Assembly: GCA_902796535.1 (NCBI GenBank)
Contig: CADBPL010000149.1
Coordinates: forward strand, 1 to 7,288
Length of the DNA: 7,288 nt
Source of the DNA: Oscillospiraceae bacterium
GTDB taxonomy: Bacteria; Bacillota; Clostridia; Oscillospirales; Acutalibacteraceae
Reading direction: 5' to 3'
The notes under the pieces: model-generated
The model's input: only the letters and a program-made list of their open reading frames with translations
The model's database searches: none
What the model was told of the DNA's origin: nothing
Shown here: positions 1-4,896 of the stretch, in pieces
Position numbering within the stretch: position 1 is the first letter of the stretch
Layout of the letters: each line of letters begins with the position of its first letter
Program-made: the position numbers and the translations under genes

Positions 1-278
1 CCGTTTTGCTCGTTAAGCTCATGCCACACGTCGTTGACGCCGATGAGGATGGTGGCGTAATCGGGCTTGATGTTGATAAAATCGCACTTGATGCGGGCAT
101 ACATATCCACGCAGCGGTCGCCGCTCACGCCCATGTTGATAAACGAAAGCTCATTCGGATAAAGAACGCCTAACCTGCCCTCGACAAACGTCGGGTAGCC
201 GCGGGAGCCTTTGCCGATTTCGTCGCGTTCGCGCCCCGCGTCGGTGATGGAATCACCCTGAAATAAAAATGTTTTCAT
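1..278 (-). CDS. SGNH/GDSL-family hydrolase, N-terminal part (cut by window edge)
   Basis: The reading frame begins at ATG 278 and stays open to the window edge, giving 92 residues that start MKTFLFQGDSITDAGR. Three SGNH landmarks are visible: block I GDSITD with the presumed nucleophile Ser10, a block II-like NMGVSGDR with Gly50, and block III GVNDVWHE with Asn82. The C-terminal Asp-x-x-His block lies outside the window. The family covers esterases and lipases, including carbohydrate and acyl deacylases; the substrate cannot be told from this part. There is no signal peptide, so the enzyme is probably cytoplasmic. A GAGGAAG ribosome site lies just upstream of the ATG, and the gene follows the SPFH gene by 31 bp, so it is probably the last visible gene of a three-gene operon. 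The family call is firm; the role is unknown. Confidence 0.9.
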   Translation of the reverse strand, partial: MKTFLFQGDSITDAGRERDEIGKGSRGYPTFVEGRLGVLYPNELSFINMGVSGDRCVDMYARIKCDFINIKPDYATILIGVNDVWHELNEQN

Positions 279-309
279 GTTCTTCCTCAATTCTTCGTGC
301 GGCGCGGCA

Positions 310-1677
310 TTATTTCGCGTCGTTTTCATCAAACGGGTCGCCGCATTCCGGGCAGAACCTCGGCGGATGGTGGGGATCTTCGGGCGTCCAGCCGCACTTG
401 TCGCAGCGGTAAAGCGGCGCGCCGGCGGGCTTGGAGGCGCCGCAGTTCATGCAGAATTTGCCCTGATTGGTGGTGCTGCACTTGGGGCAGACCCAGCCCT
501 GCTGCGGCTTAGGCTGTGGCTGACCGCAGTTGACGCAGAATTTGCCTGTGTTCGGCGTTCCGCACGCGCAGACCCAACCACCGGCGGCGGGATTCTGCGG
601 CTGCGCGCGATCCGGCTGCTGCGGCTGCTGGTACGGGTTCTGATACTGCTGCTGCGGCTGTTGCTGGCCCATGGCGTAAAGGTTGGCTGCCGCGTTTCCG
701 CCGCCGCCCGCATTCATGGCCATGCCCATGCCCATAAAGCCGGTGAAGGCGCCCGCTTCGTTCTTGGCAGCGGCCTGCATCGCCTCGGCCTGCGCGTCGA
801 CCATTGCGGCCGCGCCCATGGTCGGATCGCGGTAAACCGCCTTGCGCTGCAGGGATTTGATCAGATCCTCGTCTTCCTTCGACGCGGTGACGGAATTGAT
901 GCCGAAGGAATAGATGGCGATGCCGCGCAGCTCCGTCCATTTTTTGGACAGAACCTGATTGAGCGCGTCGGACAGATCCTCCGTGTGGTTGGGCAGCGCG
1001 CTGTAACGGATGCCCATTTCGGAAATCTTGGCGAACGCCGGCTGCAGCGCGGTGAGCAGCTCAGTCTTGAGCTGGCTGTCGATCTGATCGCGCCTGTAAT
1101 CGTCGGATACGTTGCCGCAAACGTTCGCATAGAACATCAGCGGATCAACGATTTTGTAGGAATACTCGCCGTTGCAGCGAATGGCAATGTCAACGTCCAG
1201 CCCGATATTGCGGTCGACCACGCGGAACGGCACCGGATTCTGCGTGCCGTAACGGTTGCCGTAAATCTCTTTGGTGTTGAAATAATAAACGCGCTGATCC
1301 TTCGCAGGCTCGCCGCCGAAGGTGAAACGCTTGCCGACGACGGCAAAGTTCTTTTTGATGTTTTCCTTGTTAAGGCCGCCGTAAAGCAGCGTCGGCTCGG
1401 TGGAAGCGTCATAGACGAATTCGCCGGGTTCGGCGCAAAGCTCGACCACCTTGCCCTGCTCCACGATGATCATGCACTGACCGTCCGCCACGGCAACGAT
1501 GGAGCCGTTGGAAATGACGTTGTCGCTGCCTTTGGTGTTGGAGGAACGGGAGGACGTGCGCTTTTTGCCCTTTTTAACGAGCGTCTGCACGTCGAGTGCA
1601 TCGCAGTAAAAATACTCGCGCCACTGGTCGGCAAGAGCGCCGCTTAACGATCCGATACCTGCTTTGAGAAGTCCCAT
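310..1677 (-). CDS. SPFH/band-7 protein with three C-terminal zinc ribbons (YdjI/COG4260-like)
   Basis: 455 residues. The region around residues 60-270 resembles the SPFH (stomatin/prohibitin/flotillin) domain of the 'virion core protein'/YdjI group; in Bacillus subtilis YdjI belongs to a membrane-associated PspA/YdjGHI stress module (family knowledge). A helical Ala/Met/Gly-rich stretch (about 285-335) and a Gln/Pro-rich linker (about 338-365) lead to three zinc ribbons with paired cysteines: C370/C372-C381/C384, C397/C400-C409/C412, and C425/C428-C442/C445. No transmembrane helix is evident, so membrane contact would be peripheral or through oligomers and partners. The start is supported by AAGGAG at a 9-nt distance from ATG 1677. 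It sits 36 bp after the alpha/beta-hydrolase and 31 bp before the SGNH gene. No PspA or YdjG/H homologue is in the window. A plausible role is a membrane scaffold or stress factor; the exact function is inferred. Confidence 0.9.
   Translation of the reverse strand: MGLLKAGIGSLSGALADQWREYFYCDALDVQTLVKKGKKRTSSRSSNTKGSDNVISNGSIVAVADGQCMIIVEQGKVVELCAEPGEFVYDASTEPTLLYGGLNKENIKKNFAVVGKRFTFGGEPAKDQRVYYFNTKEIYGNRYGTQNPVPFRVVDRNIGLDVDIAIRCNGEYSYKIVDPLMFYANVCGNVSDDYRRDQIDSQLKTELLTALQPAFAKISEMGIRYSALPNHTEDLSDALNQVLSKKWTELRGIAIYSFGINSVTASKEDEDLIKSLQRKAVYRDPTMGAAAMVDAQAEAMQAAAKNEAGAFTGFMGMGMAMNAGGGGNAAANLYAMGQQQPQQQYQNPYQQPQQPDRAQPQNPAAGGWVCACGTPNTGKFCVNCGQPQPKPQQGWVCPKCSTTNQGKFCMNCGASKPAGAPLYRCDKCGWTPEDPHHPPRFCPECGDPFDENDAK
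592..666 (-). repeat. Low-complexity Gln/Pro-rich coding stretch in the SPFH gene
   Basis: CAG/CCG-rich triplets, seen on the plus strand as repeated ctgctgcgg units, encode a Gln/Pro/Tyr/Asn linker at about residues 338-362 between the SPFH part and the zinc ribbons. It is imperfect and in frame, so it is a flexible linker rather than a separate element. Such tracts can vary in length between strains. Confidence 0.6.
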
Positions 1678-1713
1678 AGTCTAATCTCCTTAAAAATGTG
1701 ATTTGGTTTTGAT

Positions 1714-2445
1714 TCAGTTAAAAAAGTGCTTGCGCAGCCATCTGACGCAAAGCCCCGTCCACTGCTCCACGTCCGGGCTGCCGCCGTTAAGGCAAACGCT
1801 CGGCGTTGCCAGCGACAGGCCGTGGTTGCCGCTCTCAAACACGTGCAGCTCAAAGGGCACCCCGTGTTCGGCGCAGGCTTTGGCAAAGGCCAGCGAATGC
1901 GTCACGGAAACGCAGCCGTCATCAGCGGTGGCGAACAGGAAGGTGGGCGGCGTGGCCTCGGTGACGAATTGGTCGGTGGAGGGCACGTTCACGCTCAGCA
2001 CGCCGTCGTCCTTCGGGATCACACAGGGATAACCCAGAATGAGGGCGTTTGGTTTTTCATCGCTGATCGTGGCCAGAGAACCCGCCAGATGACCGCCGGC
2101 GGAAAAGCCGATGGCGGCGATCTTGTCTGGAATCACATGGAATTCCGCCGCGTTTTCGCGGATGAATTTCAGCGCGCGCACCGCGTCGCCAAAGGGCTGC
2201 TCAAACGTGATTTCGCCCCGTTCCCCCACCGTGTAGCGCAGCACGAAGGTCTGGCAGCCTTCGGTCGCAAAGAGCATGGCGATCGGCTCCGCCTCACGGT
2301 CGGAGCACATCCGGTAGCCGCCGCCGGGAATGACCAGCACGGCCGGACGATCCTGCATATTGGGCATTTCCGGGGAAGCATCCAGCAAATATCCGGTCAG
2401 GCTCACCTTTTTGTCCGAGCTGAAAAACTCGGTAAACACTCGCAT
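1714..2445 (-). CDS. Alpha/beta-hydrolase, acetyl-esterase/BD-FAE-like
   Basis: 243 residues from ATG 2445. The oxyanion motif PGGGYR (40-45), nucleophile elbow GFSAGG (Ser115), acidic residues D175/D176 after a beta strand, and His208 in SGNHGLS form a complete catalytic set in the right order. This matches small intracellular esterases annotated as alpha/beta-hydrolase, acetylxylan or acyl esterase; the substrate is unknown. There is no signal peptide. The frame stays open up to GTG 2475 and also has ATG 2469, but those starts lack a nearby SD and would add residues coded inside the leader element. ATG 2445 gives the usual short N-terminus before the first strand and has a weak AAGG 8 nt upstream. 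The strong GGGAGG lies 71 nt upstream, beyond a stem-loop. It is the first gene of the minus-strand operon, followed 36 bp later by the SPFH gene. Confidence 0.88.
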   Translation of the reverse strand: MRVFTEFFSSDKKVSLTGYLLDASPEMPNMQDRPAVLVIPGGGYRMCSDREAEPIAMLFATEGCQTFVLRYTVGERGEITFEQPFGDAVRALKFIRENAAEFHVIPDKIAAIGFSAGGHLAGSLATISDEKPNALILGYPCVIPKDDGVLSVNVPSTDQFVTEATPPTFLFATADDGCVSVTHSLAFAKACAEHGVPFELHVFESGNHGLSLATPSVCLNGGSPDVEQWTGLCVRWLRKHFFN

Positions 2446-2535
2446 AATAAAAGCCTTGCGATTCAGCATTCGCACAAAACGAGATCAAAAATCTCAACCC
2501 TGGCGCCTGAATCGCTCCTCCCTTCTGATTTTTCA
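2446..2535 (-). promoter_or_regulatory. Structured leader element, copy A (hairpin, GGGAGG, long stem-loop before the ATG)
   Basis: Read on the minus strand. A 3-bp hairpin TGA/TCA with loop AAAA (2526-2528 with 2533-2535) is followed by GAAGGGAGG (2517-2525), base A, then GCGATTCAG (2507-2515). That last segment is perfectly complementary to CTGAATCGC at 2458-2466, giving a 9-bp stem. Inside it is a second hairpin, GAGAT/ATCTC with a 5-nt loop (2481-2485 with 2491-2495). The hydrolase ATG follows 12 nt after the stem. Copy B at 4807-4896 has the same parts in the same order and nearly the same spacing. I do not recognise a known RNA family. It could be a cis-regulatory RNA, a structured spacer between SD and start, or a small inverted-repeat element. 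Confidence 0.7.
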
Positions 2536-2570
2536 CATCAAATATCCGCATCGTGATTTTTGATGATTCC

Positions 2571-2599
2571 ATTTTAATGCATAGAGCGGAAAAAGTAAA
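2571..2599 (-). promoter_or_regulatory. Sigma-A-like promoter for the hydrolase-SPFH-SGNH operon
   Basis: On the minus strand, -35 TTTACT (2594-2599) and -10 TAAAAT (2571-2576) are separated by 17 bp. Transcription would begin near 2564, giving a leader of about 119 nt that contains structured element copy A. A 7-bp inverted repeat (2536-2542 with 2559-2565) falls at the predicted RNA 5' end. The match is moderate (4/6 and 5/6). Confidence 0.5.
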
Positions 2600-2603
2600 T
2601 AGT

Positions 2604-2633
2604 TTTAACAAACTTGTAAGGCGGTTTAACAAA
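2604..2633. repeat. Direct repeats TTTAACAAA spaced 21 bp, operator candidate
   Basis: TTTAACAAA occurs at 2604-2612 and 2625-2633, a 21-bp period or two helical turns, directly upstream of the minus-strand -35 box. The second copy also overlaps an inverted repeat AACAAA-ATA-TTTGTT (2628-2642). This is where an activator or an alpha-CTD UP element would act for the minus promoter; the plus promoter begins 38 bp further on. The tract is AT-rich, so chance is possible. Confidence 0.4.
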
Positions 2634-2670
2634 ATATTTGTTTGTTTTGGCACGTTGTTCTTGAAAAAGC

Positions 2671-2699
2671 TTGAAAGAATCCGGTCAGTGTGCTATATT
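2671..2699 (+). promoter_or_regulatory. Sigma-A promoter with extended -10 for the ceramidase-like gene
   Basis: -35 TTGAAA (2671-2676), a 17-bp spacer and -10 TATATT (2694-2699), preceded by TG at 2691-2692 in the extended -10 position. The predicted start near 2706 gives a leader of about 110 nt. Within the leader is a short dyad CCTGA-TT-TCAGG (2726-2737), and CAGGG (2734-2738) could pair with CCCTG (2758-2762). I see no known riboswitch there. Unlike the other two long leaders, this one ends in an ordinary SD. Confidence 0.7.
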
Positions 2700-2815
2700 G
2701 AAATCTGACAAACAAGCGTTTCATTCCTGATTTCAGGGCTTTTATTCCCGAACTGACCCCTGCTGAAACCTGTTATGTTATGATGAGAACACCAAGAAAA
2801 TAGGAGGAAACAAGA

Positions 2816-4687
2816 ATGAAAATCGGCAAAAAGTTTTTAGCGATCCTTCTCAGCGCGACCCTTGCGCTCTCGTTCGGCCTGTCCTCTTCGGCAGCCGCGA
2901 CGGCGGCGGAAGGCAAACCCGTCAGCGCGTTCGCCCACGCGGTCGACGGCCTGTTCGGCATTGCGCATGACGCGATCTTCGGCGTTGTGCAGACGCTGCT
3001 GAAAACGCGCGGCATCCCCACGGCGGAGGAATATCTGAAGCAGGAAGACCCGACGTTTTATCCGGGCACAAACGGCACGGTGAGCGGCAGCGGCTGGAGC
3101 GGCGGCTTCGCCTCCGGCAGCGTGATCCCCACGCAATGGCGCTGTGACGCCGAGGGCAACAGCGACCCCAACGGCATGTGCCTGAAAAAGCTCTATTCCA
3201 CCGGCGGTTATCAGACGAAGGTCGACAAGCTCTATACCGACCAGAACATGAATCTGGTCATTCTCTCCAACGGCGCCGACGCCAACGGCAACGGCAAGAG
3301 CGATCTGGTCATCTTTGTCAGCGTGGACGGCGTCGGCTTAACGGCAGGCTCCGTGCGCGACATTCGCGCCGCCATCCAGAAGGCGCTGGAGGCCAACGGC
3401 GTTACAGCGCAGGATATTCTTGCCTGCAACGTCAGCGCCACCCACTGCCACGCGGGGCTTGACATTCAGGGCATGAACATCGGCGTCATGTTAAAAACCA
3501 TCTTCACCAAAAAGATCAACCCGTTCGCAGATTATATCCGTATCCTCGACGAAGAAATGGAAAAAACGCTCTGCGCCCGCGCGGAAGCCTGCGCCAAAGA
3601 AGCGTTTTCCAAAATGGAGAACGGCAAGCTGTCGTTCTATGAAACCGGCAAGACCGCCGGCGTTAGCGACGACCTCAACAGCGGCGTCAAAACCAAGAAT
3701 TTCTTCTCCTGCTTCCTGTTTGAAGGCGACAGCGGCGAAAAAACCGTGGTCACCAACATCGGCGCGCACCCGACCGCCTACGGCGCGTGGGACGACAACC
3801 ACACGCTCTGCTGCGATTACCCCTATTTTATGGCCATGGCGATGAAGGATGCGGGCTGCAACCTGGTATTTACCCAGAGCTGTGAAGCGGCCATCTCCTC
3901 CCCCGGCATCGACTGTGAACAGGGCGACGCAAAGGATCTGGAATCCACCGAATGGGTCAAATCGCACGCCCTGAGCAGAGAAGACTGGGTCAGACTTTAC
4001 GGGCAGAAGCACACCGATAAATGGTATGACGAGATGGAAGCCGATATGGATTCCCGCATCAAATCCCTGATGAAGAGCGGCTATCTGCTCGCCCACTTCA
4101 TTTTGGACGAAGCTGAAAAAGCTGTCGAGCTGGATCCGACCCTCAACATCAAAAACGCCCGCACCCTGCTTTCACTCGAAAACGGCGTCATGGCGCTGGG
4201 CAGCATTTCCGGTATGCTCGGCGAAAACGTCGTCAAATACAAAGCGGCGGAATCGCGTTACGGCGTGATCGTAGAGACCAATTACCTCGAATTCGGCGGC
4301 GACGTCGTCATCCTCACCGCGCCGGGCGAGCTGTCCCCCTCGCTGGTCTACGGCACCGACCCGGACTACACCGGCGAAAACCTGTGGAACGGCACGACCT
4401 CCTGGACGGGCGAGACCTGGAAGTATGACACCCTCGTCGACCTCACCCGCCGCCTGACGGGCGACGCAGACAAGGCCGTGGTGCTCATGGGCATCACCAA
4501 CGACGCGCTGGGCTATATGTTCCCCGACGTGAGCACCCCGAAATCCCTGCTCGGCACGTTCCTTTTCTATAAAGGCGACACCAAGGTCAAGGGCAAGATG
4601 GTCAACGATATGCTCATGACGGTCGGCACCCACTGCGGCAGTGAGCTCATGGAAAGCTACACGGAGCTGCTCAAAAGCGTAAAATAA
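2816..4687 (+). CDS. Secreted neutral/alkaline ceramidase-like hydrolase
   Basis: 623 residues. An N-terminal signal peptide (KIGKK, then a hydrophobic run to about residue 24, then an Ala-rich cleavage zone around 26-32) predicts export. The core resembles the neutral ceramidase catalytic domain (Pfam Ceramidase_alk), which cleaves N-acyl amide bonds of sphingolipids using zinc. SATHCHAG supplies H210/H212, NIGAHPTAYG supplies H318, TAPGELSPS supplies E505, and TNDALGYMFPD supplies Y567. Their order and rough spacing match the zinc ligands I recall for the Pseudomonas enzyme. About 56 residues follow Y567, so the usual C-terminal immunoglobulin-like domain seems absent, while about 110 extra residues precede the core. 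Residues 155-163 (DANGNGKSD) form a calcium-loop-like motif. AGGAGG (2802-2807) lies 8 nt before the ATG. The gene has its own promoter and terminator. The substrate need not be ceramide; another N-acyl or surface amide is possible. Confidence 0.8.
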   Translation: MKIGKKFLAILLSATLALSFGLSSSAAATAAEGKPVSAFAHAVDGLFGIAHDAIFGVVQTLLKTRGIPTAEEYLKQEDPTFYPGTNGTVSGSGWSGGFASGSVIPTQWRCDAEGNSDPNGMCLKKLYSTGGYQTKVDKLYTDQNMNLVILSNGADANGNGKSDLVIFVSVDGVGLTAGSVRDIRAAIQKALEANGVTAQDILACNVSATHCHAGLDIQGMNIGVMLKTIFTKKINPFADYIRILDEEMEKTLCARAEACAKEAFSKMENGKLSFYETGKTAGVSDDLNSGVKTKNFFSCFLFEGDSGEKTVVTNIGAHPTAYGAWDDNHTLCCDYPYFMAMAMKDAGCNLVFTQSCEAAISSPGIDCEQGDAKDLESTEWVKSHALSREDWVRLYGQKHTDKWYDEMEADMDSRIKSLMKSGYLLAHFILDEAEKAVELDPTLNIKNARTLLSLENGVMALGSISGMLGENVVKYKAAESRYGVIVETNYLEFGGDVVILTAPGELSPSLVYGTDPDYTGENLWNGTTSWTGETWKYDTLVDLTRRLTGDADKAVVLMGITNDALGYMFPDVSTPKSLLGTFLFYKGDTKVKGKMVNDMLMTVGTHCGSELMESYTELLKSVK

Positions 4688-4694
4688 ACATACG

Positions 4695-4730
4695 GCCCGC
4701 GCTTCTTTTGTGGGAGTGCGGGCTTTTTTT
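4695..4730 (+). terminator. Intrinsic terminator after the ceramidase-like gene
   Basis: GCCCGC (4695-4700) pairs with GCGGGC (4718-4723). The stem extends inward by five more pairs, two of them G-U, to a 7-nt loop, and is followed by seven T residues (4724-4730). It begins 8 nt after the stop codon, so the ceramidase-like gene ends its own transcript. Confidence 0.9.
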
Positions 4731-4750
4731 GCCTGACGGCAAGAAAGCAT

Positions 4751-4779
4751 TTGACGAAAGGCCGGGAATCCTGTATAAT
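4751..4779 (+). promoter_or_regulatory. Strong sigma-A promoter for the beta-helix gene
   Basis: -35 TTGACG (4751-4756) and a perfect -10 TATAAT (4774-4779) with a 17-bp spacer, just after the preceding terminator. The expected start near 4786 gives a leader of about 111 nt carrying structured element copy B. Confidence 0.85.
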
Positions 4780-4806
4780 ATTTGGTCAGTACACCGAACA
4801 TAAAAA

Positions 4807-4896
4807 CGGAAAAACCGGAAGGGAGGCGCGATTCGCCGCGTGAAGCAGGGGCTTTGCCCTTTTTTTCGCAGCCAACGAATCGCTCAGCGACGATTG
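4807..4896 (+). promoter_or_regulatory. Structured leader element, copy B (hairpin, GGGAGG, long stem-loop before the ATG)
   Basis: A 3-bp hairpin CGG/CCG with loop AAAAA (4807-4809 with 4815-4817) is followed by GAAGGGAGG (4818-4826), base C, then GCGATTCG (4828-4835). That segment is perfectly complementary to CGAATCGC (4876-4883). Inside is a GC-rich hairpin (AGGG at 4847-4850 with CCCT at 4857-4860) followed by a run of seven T, which on its own looks like an intrinsic terminator. The presumed ATG (4897) follows 13 nt after the stem, with no SD in between. Compared with copy A, 23 of 26 positions match over the 5' half, and two of the three differences preserve pairing in the small hairpin. 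An alternative hairpin TCGC/GCGA (4880-4890) would compete with the main stem but is not seen in copy A. Confidence 0.7.

Noticed and set aside
277..1647. 456-codon open frame on the plus strand, antisense to the SPFH gene
   Set aside because: It mirrors the minus-strand gene in a GC-rich region, has no SD or recognisable motif, and the minus-strand protein has clear SPFH and zinc-ribbon features.
2446..2475. Alternative hydrolase starts at GTG 2475 or ATG 2469
   Set aside because: Neither has an SD nearby; they would translate part of the leader stem and add residues not expected before the first strand of the fold.
1726..2556. 276-codon plus-strand frame opposite the alpha/beta-hydrolase
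   Set aside because: The translation is low-complexity and His/Gly/Ala-rich without motifs, while the opposite strand holds a complete catalytic triad.
2294..2653. 119-codon minus-strand frame running through promoter, leader copy A and the esterase start
   Set aside because: It overlaps the hydrolase in another frame, begins upstream of the predicted transcription start, and its middle is the structured element.
2683..2689. GGTCAGT shared with 4784-4790 near two promoters
   Set aside because: A 7-mer at different positions relative to the -10 boxes (upstream of one, downstream of the other); chance is likely.
2726..2768. Dyads in the ceramidase-like gene leader (CCTGA-TCAGG; CAGGG with CCCTG) as a riboswitch
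   Set aside because: Short, mutually exclusive pairings with no conserved riboswitch core visible; no similarity to the two structured leaders.
2774..2784. Second promoter -10 (TATGTT or TATGAT) close to the ceramidase-like start
   Set aside because: No acceptable -35 at 16-18 bp upstream; the 2671-2699 promoter is much better.
3491..4096. 201-codon minus-strand frame inside the ceramidase-like gene
   Set aside because: A compositional shadow: no SD, no family motif, and entirely antisense to a gene with clear catalytic residues.
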